64,000 nucleotides of DNA from Variovorax sp. PAMC26660 (GTDB lineage Bacteria; Pseudomonadota; Gammaproteobacteria; Burkholderiales; Burkholderiaceae_C): assembly GCF_014302995.1 (NCBI RefSeq), contig NZ_CP060295.1:434001-498000 (forward strand), given 5' to 3'. How positions within the stretch are numbered: position 1 is the first letter of the stretch; the number at the start of each line of letters is the position of its first letter. This document shows positions 7,964 through 17,416 of this stretch, piece after piece. The notes beneath the pieces were generated by a model. It saw nothing but the letters and a program-made list of their open reading frames with translations, made no database searches and was not told the DNA's origin. The translations under genes were made by a program, and so were the position numbers.

Positions 7964-9199
7964 GTGGGTCGCCTGGGATGGGTCGATTTTTCGTCCGATG
8001 ACCGAGATCGGGTCCGTGAGGTGCTGGCTTTGCTCAAGGAGGCCGGCACGCTGGATGAATTGGGCATTGGCCAGGTCCGCGACGCGTTCTCGGACGCTAT
8101 GTTTCCGGGCCTGTCCACCATTCAAACCTGCGCGAGGTACTTCCTGGCGGTCCCCAAGCTGCTGCTTGACTGGGCCGAACTCCCGGATGCGAAGAGGCGC
8201 AAGAAGCCATTGGCCGAGTACCTGGCGCGCGCCGAGAATGATCTTGCCCGCGTCCTTAAGGCAAATCATGAGCGCTTGGGTATTTCGCCGACCGACATCA
8301 TTGGTCACACGGCGGTCGCCACCGGCGGCGTCGAGCGGCGTCCGTCGTCGACGTACTGGAACGGACTTCGAGTCTTCGGAATCGTGGATACCAAGCAATC
8401 GCTGGCGGAGTTTTGCCGCGAGTGGCGACGTGATCACCATGCCCACGGTCTGGTCGAGGCGGACGATGGCACCGACGACCCAGACCACCGGTTCGAAACC
8501 AAGGTCCGCCGCCCGCCAAGCTCGCATGGGCCGCTGCGCGACACCCTGACGCTCGACCTAAACAAGAAGGAAGCGGCGTTCCTCGAGACGCGCATCCGCG
8601 ACGCTAAGGGCCTCGCGCACAGCGTTATGGCGCAGCTGCTGTCGTCCGGACTTGCCGCAGGTGCCCTGTCCGGCGAGACGACCCGGTTTGGCGCTTTTGC
8701 GCAGTGGGCCCATGGCCAAAAAACGCTGAGTGCGCAAAGCCGCGAGACGATCGCCGCCGCAGACCAGTTCAGCCGCGCGGTCGAGGGCGCCCACATCGTG
8801 TTCAACAGACTGATGGCGCGCCGCTTCGAGATCACGCGGCTCGCCGATGAAACCCGCACGCGCTTTCGGGACTGGCGCGCGGATGCGCGAGCCACCGAGC
8901 TCTTCCACGCCGAAGCGCCCGATGTCTGGCTTAGCGCGGCAGTACACGGTCAGCTGAAGGTGCGCGGTCAGACCCGGGATTTTCTGGTTGCCTGGAACGA
9001 TGCGATGCGTGCCGACAAGCCTATGAGGTTCCTTGAAGACCTGGTGGAGGCGCAGGCCAAGGGCAACAAGAAGGAACGCTCGCTGTTGCTGCGTGGGCCG
9101 CAGCAGGCGTCGTCTTGGTTCGGCATGGAAGCGCTGGACTACCGCTGGCAGACCGCGCGCAGGATGCTCAAGGACATCGCGGAACCCGCGGCATGCTGA
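7964..9199 (+). CDS. DUF6361 family protein, first gene of PLD/helicase/HNH operon
   Basis: 411 residues from GTG 7964, with AAGGAG eight bases upstream. The N-terminus has the pattern I associate with DUF6361: LGWVDFSSDDRDRVREVLAL, then ELGIGQVRDAFSDAMFPG, then STIQTCARYFLAVP near residues 50-65. The function of this family is not known to me; members occur beside helicases and PLD nucleases. It is soluble with no catalytic motif visible. It ends 7 bp inside the PLD gene, so the two are translationally coupled. Confidence 0.7.
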   Translation: MGRLGWVDFSSDDRDRVREVLALLKEAGTLDELGIGQVRDAFSDAMFPGLSTIQTCARYFLAVPKLLLDWAELPDAKRRKKPLAEYLARAENDLARVLKANHERLGISPTDIIGHTAVATGGVERRPSSTYWNGLRVFGIVDTKQSLAEFCREWRRDHHAHGLVEADDGTDDPDHRFETKVRRPPSSHGPLRDTLTLDLNKKEAAFLETRIRDAKGLAHSVMAQLLSSGLAAGALSGETTRFGAFAQWAHGQKTLSAQSRETIAAADQFSRAVEGAHIVFNRLMARRFEITRLADETRTRFRDWRADARATELFHAEAPDVWLSAAVHGQLKVRGQTRDFLVAWNDAMRADKPMRFLEDLVEAQAKGNKKERSLLLRGPQQASSWFGMEALDYRWQTARRMLKDIAEPAAC

Positions 9200-11001
9200 G
9201 CATCAAGGACGACCGCCTCGACTACGGCCAAGAGCTCCAGCCACCCGAGGGGTTCCAGCTGGACATCGCCCTCGCGACGACCTATTCCCTCGATCTGGGC
9301 GCCCTGGTGGCGGCCTCCCTGGCCCTTCACATGGACCAGACGCTCGAGGGAGACATCTCGAGCGAGCGCCTGGCGCTGTTGGAGTGCTTGGACCAGCTGC
9401 AGGGACGTTTGCTGGTCTTTCACCAAAGCGGCTGCATTCACGTACCCGGCGAGTTCAATCGACTTTTTTCCCTGCTGGAACCGCTGCTCGTGCCTTGCAT
9501 GGCGATGGATGGCGCGGACGGCGCGTACGCATCGTTCCATCCCAAGGTCTGGCTCATGCGCTTTTGCTCGATCGCGGATCCAAACGAGCGGGTGTTCCGG
9601 CTCGTGGTTCTGTCGCGCAACCTCACCTTCGACCGCAGCTGGGATGTGGCCGTCGCGCTGGACGGCACCCCCTCGGGCAGACGGCGCCGGGAGCAACCCG
9701 ATGCGCTGCAGGATTTCCTTCGCACGCTCCCCGCATCGACGCAACACGCCAGCCTGCTCGACAACATGCGCGAGTCGCTTAGCGATGTCGTTTGGGATGC
9801 CCCGCCGTTCTTCGATCGCGTGGCCATGCTGCCCGGCCACGGCGCCAAGGAAGGACGCAGCCACCGGACGCCGTTCGCCTCGGACCTCATGACGGGACGA
9901 TTCGACGAACTGCTGGTCGTTTCCCCGTTTCTGGACGTTGATCCGGACAGCATGCTGCAGCACCTCGCTCTCCGGACCACGGGCAGCAAGACCCTCATCA
10001 GCCGCGCCGATACCTTGGACGCCGTCCGCGCGGGCAGCCTGGACGGTTGGCAGGTGCAGCGACTTCGGGACGCCGTCGTGGATGGCGAGGAACGCCTGGG
10101 CCAGTCACGGGCTGCGCCCCAGAACCTGCACGCAAAGCTTGTCGTGGTCCGGGTGGGCAAGAACGCGTACTGGCACATCGGGTCCGCCAACATGACGAAC
10201 GCGGCCTTTGGCAAACCCGGCAAAAGCGCTCCTCGCAACCAGGAATTCATGCTTCGGTTGGACGGCGCGAACAACCGTGCGGGGCCCGCGGCGCTCATGA
10301 AGGAGTGGTCCAAGCACGACGTGTTCACCGCGCACGTCTTCGCGGAACCCACGGGCGCGACCGCGGAGGAGCGCCAGCGACTCAGACGCCTCACCCATCA
10401 GTTGGTGTCCTGCCAATGGCGCCTTCAGGCGCAACCGTCCGGCGAAAACCATTGGCGGGTCGAGTTGTCGCTCGACCCCGAACCCGTGGTCCCGCCCGAT
10501 TTCGCGGTGTCCGTGGGGCTGCTGTGCCGCGACGCGTGGAAACCACTGGCCTCGCGAACCGCTTGGGACACGCTGCGCTTGACGGAGATCAGCGCCTTCG
10601 TGCCAGTGGAAATCAGCGGACAGGGCGGCACTGTCCTGGCCCGGTTTTCCGTGCAGGCACGCGTGTCGGCCGAACTCTCGGACGCGCGCCGTCGTGCCGT
10701 CTTCAAGGAGACGGTCGGCTCGAGGGAGAAGCTGCTGAGCTACCTTCACATGCTGTTGGATTCGGAAGGCTTCAAGGGCGTGAAGGAAAAAAGCAAGGGC
10801 GGCGCGGGTGACATGTTCGGCATCGACGGCAGTGGCGGCCTGTACGAACGCCTGCTGCGCGCCGCCGCCCGAGCGCCCGAGCGCATCGCCAGGGCCCTGC
10901 ATGTCTGGCAGCGTGCGCGCGACGAAGGCGTCGAACTGCCGGAAGAGCTCGCCGAGCTGTTCACGGGTTTTGAGCCATTCTGCAAAAGGCATCCCGAATG
11001 A
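9193..11001 (+). CDS. Phospholipase D-superfamily nuclease-like protein
   Basis: 602 residues from ATG 9193, overlapping the upstream stop. Two HKD half-sites are visible: SFHPKVWLMRF near residue 115 with SRNLT near 141, and NLHAKLVVV near 312 with GSANMTNAAF near 330. These give the paired His/Lys/Asn residues of PLD enzymes, here in the divergent HxK...N form common to nuclease members of restriction and DISARM-type systems. The C-terminal 250 residues are unassigned and may contact DNA or the helicase. The stop overlaps the helicase start (ATGA). Cleavage of nucleic acid is inferred from family and context. Confidence 0.78.
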   Translation: MLSIKDDRLDYGQELQPPEGFQLDIALATTYSLDLGALVAASLALHMDQTLEGDISSERLALLECLDQLQGRLLVFHQSGCIHVPGEFNRLFSLLEPLLVPCMAMDGADGAYASFHPKVWLMRFCSIADPNERVFRLVVLSRNLTFDRSWDVAVALDGTPSGRRRREQPDALQDFLRTLPASTQHASLLDNMRESLSDVVWDAPPFFDRVAMLPGHGAKEGRSHRTPFASDLMTGRFDELLVVSPFLDVDPDSMLQHLALRTTGSKTLISRADTLDAVRAGSLDGWQVQRLRDAVVDGEERLGQSRAAPQNLHAKLVVVRVGKNAYWHIGSANMTNAAFGKPGKSAPRNQEFMLRLDGANNRAGPAALMKEWSKHDVFTAHVFAEPTGATAEERQRLRRLTHQLVSCQWRLQAQPSGENHWRVELSLDPEPVVPPDFAVSVGLLCRDAWKPLASRTAWDTLRLTEISAFVPVEISGQGGTVLARFSVQARVSAELSDARRRAVFKETVGSREKLLSYLHMLLDSEGFKGVKEKSKGGAGDMFGIDGSGGLYERLLRAAARAPERIARALHVWQRARDEGVELPEELAELFTGFEPFCKRHPE

Positions 11002-14000
11002 CGCACCCCGCGCTTGCCGCCGTCGACAAGGCATTGGCTTCCCTCACCGACTTTCAGCGGGCTTCCGTCGAAGCCGCCTGCGAACGCCTCGATGGTGGGC
11101 AGAGTTTGGGGCGAAGGCTGCTCGTGGCGGACGAGGTGGGTCTGGGCAAGACGCTCGTTGCACGGGGCGTCATCGCCTCGTTGCTCAAGCAGCGGCTGAA
11201 GGCAGGCGAGGTCCGTCGCCCATTGCGCGTGGCCTACATCTGCTCCAACCAGGCGCTCGCGAGGGAGAACGAGCGCAAGCTCGCGATCTTTCACGACAAG
11301 GACGCCGAGCGGTGGGTGAGCGCGCCCAATTTCAGCCGCCTGGCTGAGCTCGGCCTTCGGCGGCCGGCAGCTCCGTCCGGTGCGCTCATCGAGCTTTGCA
11401 CGCTCACCCCCGCGACCTCGTTCACCTTGACGCAAGGGGGCGGCAATGCACGTGAGCGCTTCATCCTTTGGCGTGCCGTGGTGAGCGCGGGTGTCGACGA
11501 CACGCCGCAACTCGAGCGCTTCTTCAGCCGGGACTATGTCGGAGCATGGAGCGATGCCGGCAAGTTCTTCCAGGAAAGCAAAGGGTTGGAGCCCCGATCG
11601 CTCAAGGAATTCCGCCGGATGCTCGGCACCAAGCCGAGCTTGGACGACAAGACGACACAGGCGGCGATCGACGCCGGTCTGAGCCTTCGCAGTTGGCGCG
11701 CGTTGGCCAGCGCGATCGGTCGACGCTCGGGCAAAGCGCACGTTTTCTCCGACCTGAGCGCCGTCGTGCGTGCCGGCCTTCGCCATGTCTTCGTCCAGTG
11801 CTGCGCGGGGAACTTGGGGGCCGACCTATTCATCCTGGACGAGTTCCAGCGCTTTGACGACCTGGTGCGGATCGAACCCCAGTCCGGCCACGGCACGCAA
11901 GACACCGTGCAGCAGTCCGAACGCCAATTGATTGCCCGCCGGGTGCTGCACGAGGGCGACGGCTATGCGACGCTGCTCTTGTCGGCGACCCCTTTCAAGG
12001 CCTTGTCGCACCTGGGCGACGAGGACGACCAGAAGGCCCATTCGCAGCAGATCACGCAGCTGTTGGCCTACCTGGCCGAGCGCGACCCAGACACCCGGCA
12101 GCGGTACGAGATCGCCCGCCAGGCCCTGCTTCAAAGCCTGCTGTGCCTGCCTCCCAGCCCACTGGTGCCAGGCAGCCTGCCGCGGGAGCCGAAACACGAT
12201 GCCGAATCGGCGCTGCGCCACTACATCTGCCGCACGGAGCGTGCGGGCATCGAACGGGGCATCGACGAGGTGTTCGTGGACAGGCGGATGCGCGCGTCGA
12301 CGCCAAGCAACGCGGAAGTGGCGTCGTTCATCGCACTGGACCGCCTCGCCGAGGCGCTCAAGACATCGTCCATCAGCCCCGGCGTCGCGGACGTCATGTC
12401 CTTCCACAAGGCGGCCCCCTGGAGTCTCTCGTTCCTGTCTGGCTACCAATTTAGAGACACCCTTCGCTCGCACTGCGGCGTGCCCATGGTCAAGGAGGCA
12501 CTCAAGAAGGCCGGCGCCGCCTGGATTCCCGCCGCGGCGTTGAACAACTTCCAGATCGATCTGGGCCAAGACGCGCCCAGTGACAGGTTCAAGCAGGTGC
12601 TCGAAGTGGCCGCGCCCTGCGGGGCGGAGCAACTCCTCTGGTTGGCTCCCAGCCTGCCGAACTACGCGGCGGACGGGCCCTTCCGAGACAAGGAAGGGTT
12701 CAGCAAAACGCTGCTGTTCTCATCACTCATGGCTGCGCCTCGCGCACTGAGCAGCCTGGTGTCCTATGAGTGCGAACGCAGGCTCCAACCGAAACGCGGC
12801 AAACGCCCGTCCTATTTCGATGCCAGGGAATCATCCAGCCGCGCATTTCGCAGCGACGAGAACGCTGTATCCGCGGCATGGGCCCTGGTCTACCCGTCCG
12901 CGGTGCTGGGCGCCGTGCGACTGTCGCCAAACGGTGGCGAACTCTGCGCGCTGCGTGCCTCAATACGGAATCGCATCCAGACCGATTTCGATGCGCTGGT
13001 CGCCAAGCACGGTGGCGGCACGCGCCGCCACGAGACTCGCTGGTATGCCATGGCACCCATGCTCCTCGATCGACTGAAGGGGAAGACGGACCACTTCGAC
13101 ACGTGGGCACGCTCGATCGCCAGATCCAAGGTCGCCGTCGCCCGGAAGACCCAGGTCGCGAGGATGGTGGAAGCCGCCAAAGGGACCGAGGGGGCAGACT
13201 TGCAACTCGGAGCGCCACCGGCCGATCTGCTCGCGTTCCTGGTCGACCTGGCCATCGCCGGGCCCGGCGTGTGCCTCAAGAGGGCATTCGATGTCACCTG
13301 GCCGCCGGGATCGAACGACTCGCTGGAAACCCGGCTCATGCGCGTCTCGGACGCCGCGCTCGCCTTCGTCGACAAGATGAATCGCGTCGAGTCGCAACTC
13401 GTGATCCGTGCCGTCCTGCCGCGCGCCAGGCCCTGGGTCGCGGTCGTGCAATACGCGGCCATGGGCAATCTTCAGGCCGTGCTGGACGAGTACATGCACC
13501 TGCTCAAGCCCGCCAACAACACGATGAAGGAGTCGGTGGAGGCCTTCGAGGTCGCCGTTGGCACCAGCGCCGTCTCGGTCACCGCCCAAAGCAACTTGCC
13601 CGGCTCGGAGCGTCGCAACCACGACGTGCGCTTCCACTGCCACTATGCCGTTCCCCTGGGCAACCAGCGCGGCACCGAGGAAGCGGGCCTGAACCGCATC
13701 GCCCACATCCGTGCGTCCTTCAACTCGCCCTTCTGGCCGTTTATGTTGAACTCCACTTCGATCGGACAGGAGGGCCTGGACTTCCACTGGTACTGCCGTC
13801 GCGTCGTCCATTGGAGCCTGCCTTCCAACCCCATCGACCTGGAGCAACGCGAAGGAAGGGTCAACCGATTCAAGTCGCTCGTGGTGCGCCAGCGGGTGGC
13901 TCAGGTGCACGGACCGCATCTCGGGAATGCCGCCGATCCTTGGTCGGAGCTATTCCGGCTCGCCAGTGCCGCGGCCCAGAAGACGGACATGGTTCCGTTC

Positions 14001-14255
14001 TGGTACGTCCCAGGCGGCACAGCACGGATCGAGCGCGTGGTCCCGTCCATGCCCTTCAGTGCCGAGGTCTCACGCCTCGACGAAATTCTTCGGATCCTGT
14101 CGCTCTACCGCTTGTCCTTCGGCCAACCGCGCCAGCAGGAGCTCATCGAGAACCTCCTGCGCAGAAACTACGACGCGCAGGATCTGGATGAGATCCGCCG
14201 AGCGCTGCTCATCGACCTGGCGCCGATCAACTACAGACCCACCTCCCCGGCCTAG
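10998..14255 (+). CDS. Superfamily 2 helicase of the DUF6361/PLD/HNH operon
   Basis: 1085 residues. Motif I is ADEVGLGKTLVARG near residues 42-55. Motif II is unusual, FILDEFQRF near 279, giving DEFQ in place of DEAH/DEAD. Motif III is LLLSATPFK near 328. Motifs V and VI are STSIGQEGLDF near 920 and REGRVNRF near 953, the last replacing the common QRIGR pattern. An insertion of about 500 residues separates the two RecA halves. The architecture resembles translocases of restriction-like systems (the DISARM DrmA type is the closest concept I know), but no DrmB or methylase gene is present. It probably drives the PLD and HNH nucleases along nucleic acid. Confidence 0.82.
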   Translation: MTHPALAAVDKALASLTDFQRASVEAACERLDGGQSLGRRLLVADEVGLGKTLVARGVIASLLKQRLKAGEVRRPLRVAYICSNQALARENERKLAIFHDKDAERWVSAPNFSRLAELGLRRPAAPSGALIELCTLTPATSFTLTQGGGNARERFILWRAVVSAGVDDTPQLERFFSRDYVGAWSDAGKFFQESKGLEPRSLKEFRRMLGTKPSLDDKTTQAAIDAGLSLRSWRALASAIGRRSGKAHVFSDLSAVVRAGLRHVFVQCCAGNLGADLFILDEFQRFDDLVRIEPQSGHGTQDTVQQSERQLIARRVLHEGDGYATLLLSATPFKALSHLGDEDDQKAHSQQITQLLAYLAERDPDTRQRYEIARQALLQSLLCLPPSPLVPGSLPREPKHDAESALRHYICRTERAGIERGIDEVFVDRRMRASTPSNAEVASFIALDRLAEALKTSSISPGVADVMSFHKAAPWSLSFLSGYQFRDTLRSHCGVPMVKEALKKAGAAWIPAAALNNFQIDLGQDAPSDRFKQVLEVAAPCGAEQLLWLAPSLPNYAADGPFRDKEGFSKTLLFSSLMAAPRALSSLVSYECERRLQPKRGKRPSYFDARESSSRAFRSDENAVSAAWALVYPSAVLGAVRLSPNGGELCALRASIRNRIQTDFDALVAKHGGGTRRHETRWYAMAPMLLDRLKGKTDHFDTWARSIARSKVAVARKTQVARMVEAAKGTEGADLQLGAPPADLLAFLVDLAIAGPGVCLKRAFDVTWPPGSNDSLETRLMRVSDAALAFVDKMNRVESQLVIRAVLPRARPWVAVVQYAAMGNLQAVLDEYMHLLKPANNTMKESVEAFEVAVGTSAVSVTAQSNLPGSERRNHDVRFHCHYAVPLGNQRGTEEAGLNRIAHIRASFNSPFWPFMLNSTSIGQEGLDFHWYCRRVVHWSLPSNPIDLEQREGRVNRFKSLVVRQRVAQVHGPHLGNAADPWSELFRLASAAAQKTDMVPFWYVPGGTARIERVVPSMPFSAEVSRLDEILRILSLYRLSFGQPRQQELIENLLRRNYDAQDLDEIRRALLIDLAPINYRPTSPA

Positions 14256-14259
14256 CCCG

Positions 14260-15516
14260 ATGCCCAGCAAGAAGGAATCCATCGACCATCGGTTTGCGCT
14301 GGTGGACCAGGAGGACCAGCTCCGGTTTCCCTACCGCAAGGTGCAGATCGGCACCCAGCAAGAAGGTTTTGTGATCGGCCCCGACCGGCACGGACAAGGC
14401 GTCTATGTCGATCGCCTGGAAGAGGTGATACACGCCGTGGTCTTCGAAGGCGCGTCGGCGCGCGTGACGGACGATCCGCCCTCCGCCGGCAAAGGAAGCA
14501 ACAGCCTCAAGCTCCATGCACGGCGGAATGTGAAGGGCTACGTGATCGCCGCGGAACTGCGGCACCTCGTGCGGGGCGCGAAGCTCGCGCCCCTGGGGAC
14601 GCCGGAGGACTACCTGCAAGGCCGGCGCACGACAGGCCACGAACCCGACGTGGTGTGGACCTCGATCGAGTCGTCGCCCCAGTCGTTACACGACTTGGGC
14701 AACGGCGGTCTGGGTCTGCATCTGCGGGGTCAGAACTGGAGCACCATCAAAACGCTCCTGCACGACAGGTCTGCGGGCCTCGCCCCGCTGACGGTGCTGA
14801 TCGCTCTAAGCGACACGGACGCGAGCACCTCGTTGGCGGGCGATGTCGTCGAAGTACAGACTCAGGTCGGGCCGAGCGCATGGGTCGAACTGGAGAATGT
14901 CGGCCCACTCGATTCGCCGATTCGCCGCGGCGATCTGAGGAACCTGCACACGGGTCGGGCTCTTGAAGACGGCCCGCTTCAGTTCGCTCCGTGCACCCTG
15001 GCACCCGCATCGATGGCGGTGTTGCGCCAGCGCCTGCCGGCCCCGTCGCCCGAGGATCGGATGCTGGGTGTCGAGGCGCGCGGTGCCGAAGCCGAGCTGG
15101 CGGACGACCCCCTGGCAATGGGCCTGCCGGAAACGACGCGCAGGGCACTGGCGAACGCGCGCGTCGGCCAGGGTGGCTATCGGGCGCGAATGCTGAGGCT
15201 GTGGGGCGCCAAGTGCGCCGCGACGGGCTGCGCCGTCGAGCGCGTGCTCGTCGCCTCCCACGCGCAGCCGTGGGCCACCTGCTCCAATCATGCGAGGCTG
15301 GACGAGTACAACGGACTGCTTCTCGCGGCGTCCGTCGACCGCCTCTTCGATGCGGGGCTCATCGCCTTTCGCGACGACGGCCGGTTGCTGGTGTCGGATG
15401 CGTTGGATGACGGCGCACTTGCCTGCGTCGGACTTGCGAGAGACGCCCGCGTTCTCCTGAAGCCTCGGCATCTGCCTTACATCCGGCAGCATCGCGAGAC
15501 GCACGGATTTGGTTGA
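14260..15516 (+). CDS. HNH endonuclease, last gene of the DUF6361/PLD/helicase operon
   Basis: 418 residues from ATG 14260, four bases after the helicase stop. The C-terminal domain is an HNH nuclease: LWGAKCAATGC near 314-322, LVASHAQPW near 331-338 with the catalytic His, RLDEYNGLLL near 346-354 with the Asn, and LFDAGLIAF near 361. This is the WxxxCxxTGC / ASHxxPW / NGLxL / LFDxGLI series typical of restriction-type HNH enzymes. The N-terminal 300 residues form an unassigned domain, possibly for target recognition. A strong nuclease in tight operon with a helicase and a PLD protein argues for a DNA-targeting defence role. Confidence 0.82.
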   Translation: MPSKKESIDHRFALVDQEDQLRFPYRKVQIGTQQEGFVIGPDRHGQGVYVDRLEEVIHAVVFEGASARVTDDPPSAGKGSNSLKLHARRNVKGYVIAAELRHLVRGAKLAPLGTPEDYLQGRRTTGHEPDVVWTSIESSPQSLHDLGNGGLGLHLRGQNWSTIKTLLHDRSAGLAPLTVLIALSDTDASTSLAGDVVEVQTQVGPSAWVELENVGPLDSPIRRGDLRNLHTGRALEDGPLQFAPCTLAPASMAVLRQRLPAPSPEDRMLGVEARGAEAELADDPLAMGLPETTRRALANARVGQGGYRARMLRLWGAKCAATGCAVERVLVASHAQPWATCSNHARLDEYNGLLLAASVDRLFDAGLIAFRDDGRLLVSDALDDGALACVGLARDARVLLKPRHLPYIRQHRETHGFG

Positions 15517-15886
15517 CCGTGCGGGACCGAGGGTGCGCGACTGCGCCTGCAGGCGCTGCCACACGGTCTTGACAGTTCAGCCTGTCCGGGACGCCCTAAA
15601 TCGTCTGAGCCTGGTCGACCCTCGAGACTTCCTTGCCATGCGACGCAAACCCGGCCTTGCACGAAGGCGACGCGAGCCTGAACTGGCGCGCCGGACCGCC
15701 CGTTCCACTGACGCCAGTCAGACCATCAGTCGGGCCAGCGCCTGCTCGAACAGGGGCAGGTCTCACTGGCCATGACTGTATATGGTGACCCTCTGCTTAC
15801 GAAAGCGCGGCCAACATAGGGCATGCCCGCCATTCGCGCTGTTCGCTCAACAAGCCTCGGCTGCGGGCCGTCAATGGAACGCCGGC
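15517..15886. other. Gap without recognisable gene
   Basis: 370 bp between the convergent ends of the HNH gene and the HEPN-like gene. No frame longer than about 90 codons looks coding, and I see no clear terminator hairpin with a T-tract. It may contain decayed coding sequence. Confidence 0.5.
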
Positions 15887-17290
15887 TCAGTCCTTCTTGT
15901 ATGTCGATCCCCTTTCAATTACTTTGGCGAAAGTCTTGTCGTCCATCAAGGAGGAGAGGGGGCACTTGATGTGACTGGAACCCCACTGGTTGATTGCATC
16001 TACGTATTCCGGGCGCTGGAGGTCGGCCAAAATCGCGTCTACAAAATCACGTCGAGAGAGACAATCCCTGCTGAGAATGCCCTCAATTACCGCAGAAAGA
16101 ATCGAGCCGACGAGTTGATTTACTTCTCGCGGCTCTTTGCCGAGACTGCTGAAGGTCTCGCCGCCGTGAACCAGCCGATTTCGGAGGCTGTACAAGAGTT
16201 CATATTGCGGCCGAAGATCTGTGAAGCGCTCAGGGCTTCCGTTAGCTGCCGCTGCGCAGACCCAGGCTCGTTGGTGATCGCCGCGTAGGTCACCTACTTC
16301 GCATAGCGCGTCGATTGCGTAGACCAAGCTCAAGAAAGTGGCCTCAGGTTCGACCAGGTAATACGCTTGCCCTATTGATCGCAGTGCGGATCTAATTTCC
16401 TTAGACAACGCATTGTTGCTGTCGCCGTCGAAGATGCTTGCCAGGGCTGAGATGACTCCACCATCTGGAGATATATCGACCTCCAATCCGAGCCAGTTGT
16501 TCTCCACCCGGAGAACCTGAGGTTTGGCACCGAGCAGACCCTCTCTTAGTCCAAAATCAGGAACAACGTAGGCGTAGCAGAATTCGCCCACCCATCCAGC
16601 CTTGCCGGGAAGGTACTCAAGTCGTTTGTGCGAGCAAAATTGCCATCTCAACAAGTCGAGAGAGCGATCCGCATCCTGGGCTACATAGTCAATTAGTCGC
16701 TCTTGGCCGGAAACCGAAACTTTCGCCGCGTACAGGATTTTGGCGGGAATTTCGATGCGCCGTTCAATGAGGGGGTAGCTCAATAGCGTCGCCAAGCTGC
16801 TGAATGATTTCTTTCTGAGGGGGGCCCAGTTGGGATCGACATCTGCGCCTGGTACGTCACAAAGTGCTGTGCCCCACGAGTGCAATTGCAGCGGGATATC
16901 TTCACCGTTGACCGGCGCATGAATCGTCGTCCTACCGAGCTTCAGGGTTTCATATAGAAGGAGACTATCGACGGGGACAAGGTAGGTTGTCGTAATGGTG
17001 GCATCCAGTGCGAGTGCTCCTAAGACGTCATACGCGTGAGCGCCTTTTGTCTCTTCAATCGTCATGAAGGTGAACGCCTCCCGTAGATGCGTCAACCCCA
17101 AGGAGGGCTCATAGCCTTCCTTGTTGAACGTGACACCGTCGCGTTCTGGAAATGGACTGGCCCAGTACCCTAGTGAGCGCATGTAATCGACGCCGGAACG
17201 AATGCGTTCCAAGTCCGCGTCTGACGGAGGCAGTGGCCAAAGGAGATTGCCACTGGCTCCGCTCGTGGGGTGAACCAGGAGAGCATTCAT
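15887..17290 (-). CDS. HEPN-like hypothetical protein
   Basis: 467 residues from ATG 17290; the frame extends further upstream but that part overlaps the HTH gene and lacks a ribosome-binding site. Codon use is clearly more AT-rich than the neighbours, suggesting a separate acquisition. The C-terminal third has YELLYSLRNRLVHGGETF near residues 362-380. RNRLVH fits the R-x(4-6)-H motif of HEPN ribonuclease-fold proteins (Apea-like type), followed by a helical tail. The N-terminal 300 residues are unassigned. HEPN proteins in defence islands are often RNases or abortive-infection effectors; that function is inferred here. Confidence 0.65.
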   Translation of the reverse strand: MNALLVHPTSGASGNLLWPLPPSDADLERIRSGVDYMRSLGYWASPFPERDGVTFNKEGYEPSLGLTHLREAFTFMTIEETKGAHAYDVLGALALDATITTTYLVPVDSLLLYETLKLGRTTIHAPVNGEDIPLQLHSWGTALCDVPGADVDPNWAPLRKKSFSSLATLLSYPLIERRIEIPAKILYAAKVSVSGQERLIDYVAQDADRSLDLLRWQFCSHKRLEYLPGKAGWVGEFCYAYVVPDFGLREGLLGAKPQVLRVENNWLGLEVDISPDGGVISALASIFDGDSNNALSKEIRSALRSIGQAYYLVEPEATFLSLVYAIDALCEVGDLRGDHQRAWVCAAAANGSPERFTDLRPQYELLYSLRNRLVHGGETFSSLGKEPREVNQLVGSILSAVIEGILSRDCLSRRDFVDAILADLQRPEYVDAINQWGSSHIKCPLSSLMDDKTFAKVIERGSTYKKD

Positions 17291-17416
17291 AGTGATGAAA
17301 TCGAGAGTGGATTTTTTCCCGGTCGGAAGAATGCTTTGGATGCCATGGCTTTGCATTGGAGTGATTTTTTGATCCGACGAAGTTGTACCACTGAAGTCGG
17401 TGCCCAAAGGTGGTCG

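Noticed and set aside
7964..15516. Assignment of the helicase/PLD operon as a standard DISARM system
   Set aside because: DISARM needs DrmB (DUF1998) and usually a methyltransferase; neither is present, while DUF6361 and HNH genes are extra.
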